From Streptomyces reniochalinae (GTDB taxonomy: Bacteria > Actinomycetota > Actinomycetes > Streptomycetales > Streptomycetaceae), in assembly GCF_003323735.1 (NCBI RefSeq), contig NZ_QOIM01000018.1:124001-188000 (forward strand): a DNA stretch of 64,000 bases, in the 5' to 3' direction. Each line of letters starts with the position of its first letter. The first letter of the stretch is position 1. Of this stretch, positions 53,066-62,538 are shown piece by piece. A program made the translations under genes and the position numbers. Below the pieces are notes generated by a model. That model did no database searches and was not told the DNA's origin. It saw nothing but the letters and a program-made list of their open reading frames with translations.

Positions 53066-54625
53066 GTGAACGGCGTCCCGGGCCGCTGCGACCACGTCGT
53101 CGTGGTCGGCGCCGGACTGGCCGGTCTTTCCGCGGCGCTGCACCTGCTCGGCGCCGGCCGCCGGGTGACGGTCCTGGAGAGCGCGCAGGGTCCTGGAGGC
53201 AGGGCGGGACGCGCCGAACGCTCCGGCCACCTGATCGACACCGGACCCACCGTCTTGACGATGCCCGAGTTGGTGGCTGACGCCTTCGCCGCCGTCGGCG
53301 ACCGCCTCGGCGACAGGATCGACCTCGTCCCCCTGCACCCCGCCTACCGCGCGAGGTTCGCCGACGGCAGCCGCCTGGACGTCCACAGCGACCCCGAGGC
53401 CATGGCGGCCGAGGTCGCCCGCTTCGCCTCCCCCGAGGCCGCCGACGGCTACCTGCGGCTCCGCGACTGGCTGCGACGGCTCTACAGGATCCAGATGCGG
53501 CGCTTCATCGACGCGAACTTCGACACCCCGCTCCAGCTCCTCCACCCCGACCTCGCGCGCCTGGCCGCGCTGGGCGGCTTCGGCAGGCTCGACGCCCGCA
53601 TCGCCCGCTTCGTCTCCGACGAGAGGCTGCGGCGCGTCTTCACCTTCCAGGCGCTGTACGCGGGCGTCCCGCCCCAGCGGGCGCTGGCGGCCTACGCCGT
53701 CATCTCCTACATGGACACCGTCGCCGGTGTCTTCTTCCCCCGCGGCGGCATGCACGCCCTGCCCCGCGCCATGGCGGCCGCGGCGCGGGACGCGGGGGCC
53801 GACCTGCGCTACGGGCGGCGCGTGCGGAGCCTGGAGCGGTCGGGGCAGCGGGTGACCGCCGTCCTCACCGACGACGAGCGCGTCCCCTGTGACGCCGTCG
53901 TCCTCACCCCCGACCTGCCGACGTCCTACCATCTGCTCGGACACCGGCCGCGCCGGCCGCTGGCCCTGCGGCACGCGCCCTCAGCGGTGGTGCTGCACCT
54001 GGGGACCGACCGCACCTGGCCGCAACTGGCGCACCACACCCTCTCGTTCGGCGCGTCCTGGCAGCGCACCTTCCGCGAACTGACCCGCCAGGGCCGCCTG
54101 ATGAGCGACCCCTCCCTGCTGATCAGCCGCCCGACCGCCACGGACCCCGCGCTGGCTCCGCCGGGGCGGCACCTGCACTACGTCCTCGCCCCCTGCCCCA
54201 ACACCGCCATCGGTCCCAGCGCCCGGCAGTGGCGCGACCTGGCCCCCGGCTACCGCGACGTGCTGCTGGGCCACCTGGAGCGGCGGGGCCTGAGCGGCAT
54301 CGCCGGCTCCGTGCGCGACGAGCTGATGGTGACCCCCGCCGACTGGAGCGCCCAGGGCCTGGCCGCGGGCACACCGTTCTCCCTCGCCCACACCTTCGCC
54401 CAGACCGGCCCCTTCCGGCCCCGCAACCTCGTGCGCGGCACCGACAACGCCGTCCTGGCCGGCTGCGGCACCACACCCGGGGTCGGCGTGCCCACTGTGC
54501 TGCTCTCGGGCAAGCTCGCCGCCGCCCGCATCACAGGCGCCCCCTCGGGAACGACCGGCCGAGCGTCACGCACCGCGGCCAGGACCCCCACCGCAGGAAG
54601 GCCCCTCGCCCATGACGGAACGTGA
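53066..54625 (+). CDS. crtI: Phytoene desaturase
   Basis: A 519-residue FAD enzyme that desaturates phytoene to lycopene. The dinucleotide motif is [18 protein letters not shown] at the N-terminus; later comes the [16 protein letters not shown] motif, [16 protein letters not shown], and the C-terminal carotenoid-desaturase signature [19 protein letters not shown]. The start is GTG at 53066, which places the FAD motif about ten residues in; a frame open to 52919 gives no family match. It overlaps crtB by 14 nt. Confidence 0.9.
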   Translation: MNGVPGRCDHVVVVGAGLAGLSAALHLLGAGRRVTVLESAQGPGGRAGRAERSGHLIDTGPTVLTMPELVADAFAAVGDRLGDRIDLVPLHPAYRARFADGSRLDVHSDPEAMAAEVARFASPEAADGYLRLRDWLRRLYRIQMRRFIDANFDTPLQLLHPDLARLAALGGFGRLDARIARFVSDERLRRVFTFQALYAGVPPQRALAAYAVISYMDTVAGVFFPRGGMHALPRAMAAAARDAGADLRYGRRVRSLERSGQRVTAVLTDDERVPCDAVVLTPDLPTSYHLLGHRPRRPLALRHAPSAVVLHLGTDRTWPQLAHHTLSFGASWQRTFRELTRQGRLMSDPSLLISRPTATDPALAPPGRHLHYVLAPCPNTAIGPSARQWRDLAPGYRDVLLGHLERRGLSGIAGSVRDELMVTPADWSAQGLAAGTPFSLAHTFAQTGPFRPRNLVRGTDNAVLAGCGTTPGVGVPTVLLSGKLAAARITGAPSGTTGRASRTAARTPTAGRPLAHDGT

Positions 54626-55727
54626 ACTCGACGCCGCGGGCATCACCGACTCCGCCCTCCGCGACGCCTACCGGCTCAGCCGCCGGCTCAACGCCCGCCA
54701 CGGCAGGACCTACTTCCTCGCCACCCGGCTGCTGCCCCTCGACCGCCGTCCGGCCGTCCACGCCCTCTACGGCTTCGCCCGCTGGGCCGACGACATCGTC
54801 GACGACCCCGGCGATCCGGTCGGCCCCGGCGATCCCGTGGACGCGGACCGGCGCCTGGCCGCCCTCGACGCGATGGACAGCCACCTGGCCTCAGCCCTGC
54901 GCACCGGCACCGGCGCCGGCACCGGCGGGAGCACAGACGCGGGCACGGGCACGGCGGCGCCGCCCGTCGTCCGCGCTCTGGCGCACACCGCGGCCCGCTA
55001 CGCCATCGACCACCGGCACTTCGCCGACTTCATGGCGTCCATGCGCAGCGACCTGACCGTCACCCGCTACCCCACCTACGCCGACCTGCACCGCTACATG
55101 CACGGCTCGGCCGCCGTCATCGGACTGCAAATGCTGCCGGTCCTCGGCACCGTCGTCCCCCGCGAGGAGGCCGCACCGCACGCCGCCGCCCTCGGTGTCG
55201 CCTTCCAGCTGACCAACTTCCTGCGCGACGTGGGCGAGGACCTCGACCGGGGCCGTGTCTACCTGCCCGAGGACCTGCTGGGCTCCTTCGGCGTCGACCG
55301 CGCGCTGCTGCGCTGGAGCCGCGAGACCGGGCGCGCCGACCCCCGCATCACGGCGGCCCTCGCCGCGGCGCTCGACCTCACCCGCGGCGTCTACCGCCGG
55401 GCCCGCCCCGGCCTCGACATGCTCGACCCGCGTGCCAGGCCCTGCATCAGGACCGCGTTCGTCCTCTACGGCGCGATCCTCGAGACCCTCGCGGACAACG
55501 GCTTCGACGTGCTGCACCGCAGAGCCGTCGTGCCGCGCCGCCGCCGTGCCGTCCTCGCGCTGGACGGCGTGGCCCGGGTCGCCGCCGTGCGGCTGCGCGC
55601 CGCCTGCGGCGACCCGCACCCCGCTACCCGGCACGCGGGCCGTGACGGCCGCCCCGGCCCCCACCGCCTCGCGCGCCACCACCCGGCCGCCCCCGCCCCG
55701 CACCCCCAGCTGATGGAGGCACCATGA
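54612..55727 (+). CDS. crtB: Phytoene synthase
   Basis: A 371-residue squalene/phytoene synthase that joins two GGPP. The first Asp-rich motif is DDIVD (60-64), the second is in NFLRDVGED (D206, D210), and FYMHGSA-like [10 protein letters not shown] precedes it. A Gly/Thr low-complexity loop (98-114) and a basic C-terminal tail of about 60 residues are extra. The ATG at 54612 lies inside the end of crtI; the stop overlaps the Rieske gene by ATGA. Confidence 0.9.
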   Translation: MTERELDAAGITDSALRDAYRLSRRLNARHGRTYFLATRLLPLDRRPAVHALYGFARWADDIVDDPGDPVGPGDPVDADRRLAALDAMDSHLASALRTGTGAGTGGSTDAGTGTAAPPVVRALAHTAARYAIDHRHFADFMASMRSDLTVTRYPTYADLHRYMHGSAAVIGLQMLPVLGTVVPREEAAPHAAALGVAFQLTNFLRDVGEDLDRGRVYLPEDLLGSFGVDRALLRWSRETGRADPRITAALAAALDLTRGVYRRARPGLDMLDPRARPCIRTAFVLYGAILETLADNGFDVLHRRAVVPRRRRAVLALDGVARVAAVRLRAACGDPHPATRHAGRDGRPGPHRLARHHPAAPAPHPQLMEAP

Positions 55728-56767
55728 CCGACGGTGCGCCGCCCGCGCCCCCACGCACCCGCCGGACCCCGCTGGCCCTGCGCCGGCGCGCGGTCCCCTG
55801 GGAGCGCCAGCGGCCCACCTGGCGTGCCGCACGGGCGGGGCTCATCGAGGACGCGCTGCGCCGCGCGGGCAAGCGGCCCTCGGGCAACTGGTACGTGCTC
55901 GGTGCGGCGCGCGAGATGACCCGGGGGCGGCCGCTGGGCCGGACCGTCGCCGGAGTGGAGGTCGTCGCCTGGTACGACGCGCAGGGCAGGATCCGCGCGG
56001 GAGCCGGCGCCTGCCCGCACCTGGGGGCGCCGCTGAAGGACAGCCCGGTGCGCTGCGGGCAACTGGTCTGCCACTGGCACGGCATGGCCTTCGACGGGCG
56101 GCCGAAACCCGGCTGGGAGCCGTACCCGGCCTACGACGACGGGGTACTGGCCTGGGTGCGGCTCGACGGGGCGGGCGGTGAGGAGCCCACCGAGCGGCCC
56201 GTCGTGCCCACCCGGCCGCGGCCAGGGCGTTCCGTCGAGGCCGTGCACACCGCCGTCGGCCGGTGCACGCCCGACGACATCGTCGCCAACCGCCTCGACC
56301 CCTGGCACGGCGCCTGGTTCCACCCCTACTCCTTCGTCGACCTGACGGTGGTCAGCACCCCCGACGAGGCACCGGGCGGCGGGGCGCAGGGCGGCGAGGT
56401 GTTTGACGGCTTCGTGGTCGACGTCTCCTTCAAGGTGGCGGGGCGGGCGGTGGTGCCGGTGCGGGCCGTGTTCACCGCGCCGGAACCGCGCACCGTCGTC
56501 ATGCACATCACCGCGGGGGAGGGCCGCGGCTCCGTCGTCGAGACGCACGCGACCCCGCTGGAGTCCGAGGCGTCAGGCGAGCCCCGCACCCTGGTGACCG
56601 AGGCGGTCGTGGCGCACTCGCCCCGCGCCGGGTTCGCCCTCGCCCGCGCCTGCGCGCCGGTGCTGCGGACCCTGCTGCGGACGGGCGCCAGGCGGCTGTG
56701 GCTCGACGACCTCGCCTACGCCGAACGCCGCTGGCACCTGCGCAGCACCCGCCGCTTCCCCGGGTGA
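55724..56767 (+). CDS. Rieske [2Fe-2S] protein with DUF5914-type C-terminus, in the crt cluster
   Basis: A 347-residue protein. The Rieske cluster ligands are visible as [13 protein letters not shown] and [13 protein letters not shown]-terminal domain of about 170 residues follows, starting [20 protein letters not shown], as in the DUF5914 group. Rieske oxygenases insert oxygen or desaturate. It is coupled to crtB by ATGA, so it probably modifies a carotenoid or its end group. The position is that of crtV in the classic cluster. The His in [10 protein letters not shown] is a possible mononuclear iron ligand. Confidence 0.75.
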   Translation: MTDGAPPAPPRTRRTPLALRRRAVPWERQRPTWRAARAGLIEDALRRAGKRPSGNWYVLGAAREMTRGRPLGRTVAGVEVVAWYDAQGRIRAGAGACPHLGAPLKDSPVRCGQLVCHWHGMAFDGRPKPGWEPYPAYDDGVLAWVRLDGAGGEEPTERPVVPTRPRPGRSVEAVHTAVGRCTPDDIVANRLDPWHGAWFHPYSFVDLTVVSTPDEAPGGGAQGGEVFDGFVVDVSFKVAGRAVVPVRAVFTAPEPRTVVMHITAGEGRGSVVETHATPLESEASGEPRTLVTEAVVAHSPRAGFALARACAPVLRTLLRTGARRLWLDDLAYAERRWHLRSTRRFPG

Positions 56768-56792
56768 GAGAGGCGGCGCGCGTGACGGGCCC

Positions 56793-58343
56793 TCAGCCCA
56801 GCCTGGCCAGCGCCCGCAGCGGCGCAGAGCGGCCACGCCGTGGCACCGTCCACAGCGTATGGCCGCGTACACCCCACCCCTCCAACAGCGCGTTGGCGGC
56901 GAGGAATCCGCTGGTCGCCGCGCGCTCCATCAGCGCCACGGGCAGCCCGGTGCGCACCATGTCCCCCGCGACCACCACCCGCGGGTCGCCGGTGCGGACG
57001 GTGGGCCGGTCGCGGTAGCCGCCCACCGGAAAGAGGGGACAGTCTTCACGCCACTCGTGCAGCGCGTCCACGGCCCGGGCCGCTCCCGTCTCCGGATAGA
57101 CGCGGGCCAGCTCGGCGCGCAGCCGCTCCTGCGTCCGCCCGCGGTCTGCGGCCGGGTCGAGGGCGTAGGCGTGCAGCTCCACCACGGAGCCGCCGGTGCG
57201 CGCGGCCCAGCGCGCCGCCTCGCCCTCCCAGCGCTCCAGCACACTGACGTTGTCCAGCGGCCCGTAGCCGCTCGTGCCCAGGAAGCCGGGCCGCTCACCC
57301 GCCACGGGTCGGTCCAGCCACAGCCGTGAGACCAGGAACGGCGGCGCCGTGCGCAGCCGCCCCACCCGCGCCCGCCAGCCGGGGTCGGCCAGCTGCCCTG
57401 AGGCGCCGGCCAGTGCGCGCAGCCCGGCGGGGTCCAGCGCCAGCACGGTCGCCTCGTACGCCTCCTCGCCGCCGCCCGCGGCCACCGCCAGGCCGCCGCC
57501 CGAGGGGCGTACCTCGCCGACGTCCTCGCCCGTCCGCAGCTCGACGCCCAGCTTCTCCAGGTAGCGCCCCAGCGGCTCCCACAGCGCCTGCGGGTAGGGC
57601 TCCTGGGGTACGTCGAAGAGCAGGCCCTCGCTGGAGCCGAGGAAGTAGATGTGGAACATCAGCGCCATCTCGGCCGCCGACAGCTCGCCCGGGTCGGCGA
57701 AGAAGCTGCGGGAGAAGACCTCGAACGCCAGGTGGTGTGCCGCCTCGGGGAACCGGATGGCGGCCAGCAGTTCGCGGGCGCTGGTGCCGTCGAGGCGCTC
57801 GTAGACCTCGGGCACCCGCACGTCCAGCAGGGGGAGCGCGGCGCGGGGGCGCATCCTGGCCAGGTCCCGCGCGCCGAACGTGGGGCTGAGCGCCGCGAAG
57901 CCGAGCGCGCTCCAGGGCGGGGTGCGCGGGACGCGGCTGAAGCTGTCGGACAGCCCGTCGCTGTGCCGCAGCGGATAGTCGGGCAGTCCGCGCAGCGTCG
58001 TCAGCCCCGGGTCGGCCCGCCGCAGCAGCCCCCGCAGGTTGTAGTACTGGCGGAAGAAGGCGTGGAAGCCGCGGCTCATCGTCGCGCCGGAGCCGTCGCG
58101 CAGCCGCACGGCGCGGCCCGCCAGCCGTCCGCCCAGTGCCTGTTCCCTCTCGTACACCGTGACGCGCACGCCCCGCTCGGCCAGTCCTGTCGCGGCCGCG
58201 AGCCCGGCGATGCCGCCGCCGACGACGGCCACCCGGGGCGCGGGCTCCGCACAGCGCGACCGGCCGGGTGCGGGGCGCAGCACGCACGCGCGCCGGTCCA
58301 GGCCGCGCCGCGCCCCCGCGCCGCGTGCGCTCCGGGCGGTCAC
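56793..58343 (-). CDS. crtU: Carotene desaturase/methylase (aryl-carotenoid forming)
   Basis: A 516-residue FAD protein of the CrtU type, which desaturates and shifts a methyl group to make aromatic rings such as in isorenieratene. It has VAVVGGGIAGLAAATGLAER, the aryl-specific FHAFFRQYYNLRGLLRR and GDMVRTGLPVALMERAATSG at the C-terminus. About 40 residues precede the FAD motif. The start is GTG at 58343, overlapping the crtT stop (GTGA). It converges on the Rieske gene with only 25 nt between stops. Confidence 0.87.
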   Translation of the reverse strand: MTARSARGAGARRGLDRRACVLRPAPGRSRCAEPAPRVAVVGGGIAGLAAATGLAERGVRVTVYEREQALGGRLAGRAVRLRDGSGATMSRGFHAFFRQYYNLRGLLRRADPGLTTLRGLPDYPLRHSDGLSDSFSRVPRTPPWSALGFAALSPTFGARDLARMRPRAALPLLDVRVPEVYERLDGTSARELLAAIRFPEAAHHLAFEVFSRSFFADPGELSAAEMALMFHIYFLGSSEGLLFDVPQEPYPQALWEPLGRYLEKLGVELRTGEDVGEVRPSGGGLAVAAGGGEEAYEATVLALDPAGLRALAGASGQLADPGWRARVGRLRTAPPFLVSRLWLDRPVAGERPGFLGTSGYGPLDNVSVLERWEGEAARWAARTGGSVVELHAYALDPAADRGRTQERLRAELARVYPETGAARAVDALHEWREDCPLFPVGGYRDRPTVRTGDPRVVVAGDMVRTGLPVALMERAATSGFLAANALLEGWGVRGHTLWTVPRRGRSAPLRALARLG

Positions 58344-59077
58344 CGGGCCACCGCGGGGAGGGTCGTGGGCATGGGCACCGAGCCCACGAACGTGTGCACG
58401 ATGCCCGTCTGCCATCCGGGCACCGGCAGCACCCGTACGCCGCGGAAGCACTGGCGGGCCATCCGCCCGGCGAACGCCTGTGCGGAGTCGAACGTGCGGA
58501 CGGACAGCGACAGGTGACGGTAGAGCGGTGAGTCGCCGCACAGGGCGCCGAGCGGGCGGACGATCCCGTCGCACACGGTCCGCCACACCGCGCGGTGGGC
58601 CGGACTCTCACCGAGCGCGTACTCGTGCACCGCCAGCCGGCCCCCGGGCAGCAGGAGGTCCCGCACCGTGCGCAGCACCGCGTCGGGATCCGTGACGTTG
58701 CGGAAGAGGTAGGCGGCGAACACCGCGTCGAAAGGTCCGGTGATCCCGGCCGCTTCGAGCTCTTCGGCACGGGCGTGGACGAAGGAGACGCCGGCGCTCC
58801 ACCGCTTGGCCGCCGCCCGCTCCAGCATTCCGGGTGACGCGTCCACCGCCACGATCTCCGCCAGCGGGGCCGCCGTCGCCAGCGCCGCGGTGGAGGCACC
58901 GGTCCCGCACCCCAGGTCCAGCAGCCGCATCCCCAGCCCGTCCCAGGGGAGCGCCAGGCGCCGGGCCGAGCGGCGCAGTTGGGCGTGGTAGCCCGGATTG
59001 GCCCCGACCAGCCGGTCGTAGGTGGGGGCCGCGTGGTCGAACGCGGCGGACAGCGCCTGGTCGCGCAAGAGCGTCAT
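58340..59077 (-). CDS. crtT: Methyltransferase of the carotenoid cluster
   Basis: A 245-residue class I methyltransferase of the UbiE/COQ5 type. SAM motif LLDLGCGTGAST is followed by EIVAVDASPGMLERA and the UbiE-like segment AAYLFRNVTDPDAVLRTV. CrtT is the methyltransferase regularly found between crtU and crtY in Streptomyces clusters; its exact substrate is not settled. The start is ATG at 59077, 20 nt after crtY. Confidence 0.83.
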   Translation of the reverse strand: MTLLRDQALSAAFDHAAPTYDRLVGANPGYHAQLRRSARRLALPWDGLGMRLLDLGCGTGASTAALATAAPLAEIVAVDASPGMLERAAAKRWSAGVSFVHARAEELEAAGITGPFDAVFAAYLFRNVTDPDAVLRTVRDLLLPGGRLAVHEYALGESPAHRAVWRTVCDGIVRPLGALCGDSPLYRHLSLSVRTFDSAQAFAGRMARQCFRGVRVLPVPGWQTGIVHTFVGSVPMPTTLPAVAR

Positions 59078-59097
59078 GGGAGCCTTCCGGCGGGGGG

Positions 59098-60300
59098 TCA
59101 GGTCGGCGTGCGGCGCAGCAGCGGCAGCTCCGCGACGGTGTGCAGCATGGGGCGTACGGGGGTGCGCAGTCCGAGAGCCACCTCCTCGGCGGGGGTGCTG
59201 GAACCGTCGAGGAAGCGCAGCAGCCGCCGCCCCGGCACGGCGCCGAACAGCCCGGTGAAGAACGCGGGTCCGTCCAGCCGCCCGCTGTGCAGGGCCCGCA
59301 GCAATACCGCGTCCATCGCCAGCGCCCGGCGCGGGTAGGCGCGCGGCGGGAGCGGCGTGCGGCCCCGGGCGAGGGCTGCCGCGATGTGCCGGGTCTGGCG
59401 CTGGATCGCGGCGAAGGTGTACCCCGTGGAGGGCCTGGTCGCCCCGCCCGCCGTGCCGATCCGGAAGACGGAGGCGCCCGCCCGGCGGGGGAAGTGCCCG
59501 TCCGTCATGGGGATCACACCCTCCTCGGCGCCGGTCACCTCGTACGCGCGCAGCCCCAGGACGTCCCGCGCGTATCCGGTGAGGGCCGCCTGGTAGCCGG
59601 CGTCGTCCAGCACGGCGGGGGAGAACTCGGTGTACTCCACGAGGGCTTCGGTGCGGCTGCACGGCAGCAGGTAGCCGAACGAGAGGCCGGTCGCGGGCTG
59701 GGGCGTGCGGAAGTCCATCAGGTCGGCCACGCCCGGATCGAAGACGGCGGCCGGGGTGCGCACCAGCAGACCCCGGAAGTGCTGCACCAGCCGTGTCCGC
59801 GCGCGGGGCGGGCGCGGGGGCGGCCGCGAGTCGAACACCCAGCGCGCGCGGACGGCGAGCGCGCGGCCGTCCTCGGCGATCCCGCGCACGAGCGCGCCAC
59901 CGGGCACGTCGGTCACCTCGCCGACGTCGGCGACCAGGCGCCGCAGCCCGGGGTGGCTCTCGAGGCGGGGGCGCACGAACGCGGCGAAGGCGGGCGAGCG
60001 CAGCATCTTGTACCGCAGCGGCGCGGGGTGGACCGGCACGGTGGCGCCGTCGTGGGCGCGTACCCGCAGCCGCCCCCACGAGGTGGTGAGGGCGCTGTCG
60101 AACTCGCCGCCCGGCTCCTCCCAGTAGCACCAGGTGCGCTCCGGCGGCCGGTGCGGCCCTGCCGGTGCGTCGAGGAGGGTGACGTGCGGGCGTACCGCCG
60201 CCGGCAGGCCGCACAGCCGCCAGGCGAGCGACAGCCCCGAGGCGCCCGCCCCCACGATGGCGACGTCCGTCGCGCGTGCCCCTTGCCCGTGGTAGCCCAC
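59098..60300 (-). CDS. crtY: Lycopene beta-cyclase
   Basis: A 400-residue FAD/NAD-binding cyclase that makes the beta-ionone rings. The Rossmann motif VAIVGAGASGLSLAWRL is at the start, then RTWCYWEE, a DFRTPQ segment, SFGYLLPCSRTEALVEYTEF and GGATRPSTGYTFAAIQRQ, all typical of CrtY-type cyclases. The start is GTG at 60300. It is followed by crtT and crtU on the same strand. Confidence 0.88.
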   Translation of the reverse strand: MGYHGQGARATDVAIVGAGASGLSLAWRLCGLPAAVRPHVTLLDAPAGPHRPPERTWCYWEEPGGEFDSALTTSWGRLRVRAHDGATVPVHPAPLRYKMLRSPAFAAFVRPRLESHPGLRRLVADVGEVTDVPGGALVRGIAEDGRALAVRARWVFDSRPPPRPPRARTRLVQHFRGLLVRTPAAVFDPGVADLMDFRTPQPATGLSFGYLLPCSRTEALVEYTEFSPAVLDDAGYQAALTGYARDVLGLRAYEVTGAEEGVIPMTDGHFPRRAGASVFRIGTAGGATRPSTGYTFAAIQRQTRHIAAALARGRTPLPPRAYPRRALAMDAVLLRALHSGRLDGPAFFTGLFGAVPGRRLLRFLDGSSTPAEEVALGLRTPVRPMLHTVAELPLLRRTPT

Positions 60301-60424
60301 CGTGTCCCGTCTCCGTCCCGTCGGCCCGCCCCAGTGTGCGTACCGGCGGGGGCGGCCGGGCGGCGCGGGGCTGGGCGGCGCGGCGGCGTCACCCGGATGG
60401 CCGCGAAGGCGGCGGCCGCCGCTG

Positions 60425-60444
60425 CCCGGGGCCGCGGCCCCGGG
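60425..60444 (-). terminator. Perfect 20-bp palindrome after the FAD oxidoreductase gene
   Basis: CCCGGGGCCGCGGCCCCGGG is an exact palindrome lying 7 nt beyond the oxidoreductase stop at 60452 and 124 nt before crtY. It could act as a terminator or attenuator separating the two halves of the minus-strand unit, although a perfect palindrome has little loop. Confidence 0.4.
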
Positions 60445-60451
60445 GCTTCCG

Positions 60452-61705
60452 CTATCCGGTGCCGCCTCGCAGGCGGGTCGTGACGGCGTCCGCCGCCCGC
60501 TCCGCCGAGGCGAGGGTGCCTTGCAGCGAGCTGGTGGCCCGGTGGTCGCCGCACACCACGACGCCGCCGACCACGGGCGGGCGGCGGAAGCGGTGCGGCG
60601 CGGTCATGGCGGGCAGCGCGCGGGGCACCGTGTAGGTGGCCACGTGGTCGAGCTCGCCGCTTTCGGTGTCGTACAGCCGTGCGAGGCGTGCGCGGACGCG
60701 GCTCTCGTCGGCCACGGCACTCCCCTCCTCGTGGACGGTGGTGGTGGCCAGCAGGGTCACCCCCGAAGGCGCGTAGGAGGGGGCGGCCGCGCTGACGGGC
60801 ACGGTGTTGGTCACCGGCGAGGGGTCGGCGTCCACCAGCAGGGTCGCGTCCCGCTCCGCGCCGCCGTCCAGGCGGTGGTAGAAGGTGGTCAGGCCGCGCC
60901 AGCGTGGGGGTGTGAGCGTGGGCACCAAGTGGGCCGCGCTCGCCGCGTCCGTGGCGACGACCACGGCACGCGCGGTGACAGGGCCCTGGTCGGTCACGAC
61001 CCGCCCGGGGCCGGCCTCCCGCACCTCGGTGTGCAGCCGCACCGTCCCCTCGGGCAGCTGACGGGCGAGCTGCTCGGGGATCTCCTGCATGCCGGCGTCC
61101 GGCACGCCGGCCTCACCGCGCACGAACATCCGCAGCATCAGGTCGGTGAACCGGCTGGAGGTCACCTGTGCGGGGTCGCACGTCAGACCGGTGAAGAACG
61201 GGCGCAGCACCGTCTCGGTGAGCGTCCCGCCCATCCCGCGCCGCCGCCACGCCGCCACCGAGGGCACGTCTGGGCGGCGCAGCAGCACGCGGGCCGGCAG
61301 GTAGGCGACGGCGGCGGCGTGCGCGGCCAGCGCCGCCTTCGCCACGGGCGAGCCGATCGGCGCGGCCAGCGCTTCGAGTACCGCGCGCGGATCACGGCGC
61401 GGGTCACCCAGCTCCACCTGTCGGCCGCCGGTGTGCACCCGCAGCGCCCTGTCGAACGCGCGCAGGTCGAGCCGGCCGACGTCCAGGTGCCGGGCGAGCT
61501 GCGGGTAGGCGGTGTTGACCACCTGGAACCCGCGGTCCAGCAAGAAGCCGTCCACCGCGTCGGTGCGGATCCGCCCGCCCACCCCGTCGCCCGCTTCGAG
61601 GACCAGCACGTCCACCCCGCGCGCCCGCAGCCGCCGCGCCACCGCCAGGCCGGCCAGGCCCGCCCCCACGATGACGACGTCGCTGTGCGCGGGCAGCCCG
61701 TTCAC
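60452..61705 (-). CDS. FAD-dependent oxidoreductase (carotenoid desaturase/amine oxidase-like)
   Basis: A 417-residue FAD enzyme. The dinucleotide motif [20 protein letters not shown], followed by VLVLEAGDGVGGRIRTD and DRGFQVVNTAYPQL, is typical of the Streptomyces NAD(P)/FAD protein family near crt genes. The C-terminus has VVVCGDHRATSSLQGTLASA. The GTG start at 61705 overlaps the DUF3140 stop (GTGA), so it belongs to the upstream unit. Its substrate, possibly a carotenoid, is unknown. Confidence 0.75.
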   Translation of the reverse strand: MNGLPAHSDVVIVGAGLAGLAVARRLRARGVDVLVLEAGDGVGGRIRTDAVDGFLLDRGFQVVNTAYPQLARHLDVGRLDLRAFDRALRVHTGGRQVELGDPRRDPRAVLEALAAPIGSPVAKAALAAHAAAVAYLPARVLLRRPDVPSVAAWRRRGMGGTLTETVLRPFFTGLTCDPAQVTSSRFTDLMLRMFVRGEAGVPDAGMQEIPEQLARQLPEGTVRLHTEVREAGPGRVVTDQGPVTARAVVVATDAASAAHLVPTLTPPRWRGLTTFYHRLDGGAERDATLLVDADPSPVTNTVPVSAAAPSYAPSGVTLLATTTVHEEGSAVADESRVRARLARLYDTESGELDHVATYTVPRALPAMTAPHRFRRPPVVGGVVVCGDHRATSSLQGTLASAERAADAVTTRLRGGTG

Positions 61706-62049
61706 CCGGTGCTCCCGCCGTCGCCGCACGGGTCGTGGCCCCAGTTCATCAGCGAGTAGCGCCACGGGGACTCCCGCACGTCCCCCGAGGGGCGCTGGGC
61801 GAGGTGACGGCGGACGTAGCCGACCACCTTGCGCATGTGGGCCACGTCCTCGTCGGTCAGTTCGCCCTTCTTCTTCCGTTGCAGCTCGACGATGTACCGC
61901 CCCGAGGCGTGCCCGGTGCTCTCGCCGCCCCCGTCCTTCTGCCCCACCTGGCGGGACTCCTCGCGCTCCAGCCAGCGCTCCAGCTGGGCGGGGGTCATGT
62001 TCACGGCCTCGTTGAACTCAGCGATCACCGTGTCGTCCGAGACGGCCAC
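61702..62049 (-). CDS. DUF3140 domain protein
   Basis: A 115-residue soluble protein: FNEAVNMTPAQLERWLEREE at the N-terminus and LTDEDVAHMRKVVGYVRRHL, PWRYSLMNWGHDP at the C-terminus, the DUF3140 pattern. Members are linked to DNA binding only by guess. It lies 2 nt after the DUF2945 gene and overlaps the oxidoreductase. DUF2945 and DUF3140 neighbours occur together in several actinobacteria, as far as I recall. Confidence 0.78.
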   Translation of the reverse strand: MAVSDDTVIAEFNEAVNMTPAQLERWLEREESRQVGQKDGGGESTGHASGRYIVELQRKKKGELTDEDVAHMRKVVGYVRRHLAQRPSGDVRESPWRYSLMNWGHDPCGDGGSTG

Positions 62050-62051
62050 GC

Positions 62052-62276
62052 CTAGTCACCGTCCCTCTTCCGCAGCGAGCCGGGCTTGTGCACGGCCCGG
62101 CGGCCTGACTTCTCGCTCTCCACCTCGTACTGCGGTTCCTCGGGCGAGGCGTCCACCGTGCGCCCCGCCGCGCGCCTCCGCTCGGTGATCTTCTGCTTCA
62201 CCGTTCCGACCGCGCGGCTCCCATGGCTCGCCCAGGACACCCGGTCGCCCTTGCGTACCTTCCGGTCCTTGCCCAC
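62052..62276 (-). CDS. DUF2945 (TUDOR-like) protein
   Basis: A 74-residue basic protein of the DUF2945 family, often named hypervirulence-associated TUDOR protein. Key stretch: KVRKGDRVSWASHGSRAVGT, then VKQKITERRRAAGRTV and YEVESEKSGRRAVHKPGSL. The start is GTG at 62276 with GGGAGGGTGG just upstream. A candidate stress-sigma promoter is 49-73 bp upstream. Confidence 0.78.
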   Translation of the reverse strand: MGKDRKVRKGDRVSWASHGSRAVGTVKQKITERRRAAGRTVDASPEEPQYEVESEKSGRRAVHKPGSLRKRDGD

Positions 62277-62325
62277 GCCACCCTCCCGCCTCCCTCACCG
62301 TCCTGTCACCGTCTCGATCCGGGAG

Positions 62326-62349
62326 TTACCACCGCGAACGCCGCGAAAC
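62326..62349 (-). promoter_or_regulatory. Candidate stress-sigma promoter of DUF2945-DUF3140
   Basis: On the minus strand GTTT (62349-62346), a 14-bp spacer and TGGTAA (62331-62326) resemble the GTTT-N14-16-GGGTAA form, with one mismatch in the -10. It points to the DUF2945 gene, whose family is often stress-related. Confidence 0.3.
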
Positions 62350-62538
62350 GTACGGACCGGGCGCGGGGAATGGCCGGGCGGAGAGGGAGGCCACCCGGTG
62401 CGCTCAGGCCCGTGGGGCTTGTTGTCGGCGGGCAACACACGGAAGATGCTGACCGCCGATCCCTGTCCGAATCCTGAACGCCCACGCGGTCCGCGCGTTT
62501 CGTCGCTTTGGACCGATCGTGGCGGTGGAGGTGGCCAC

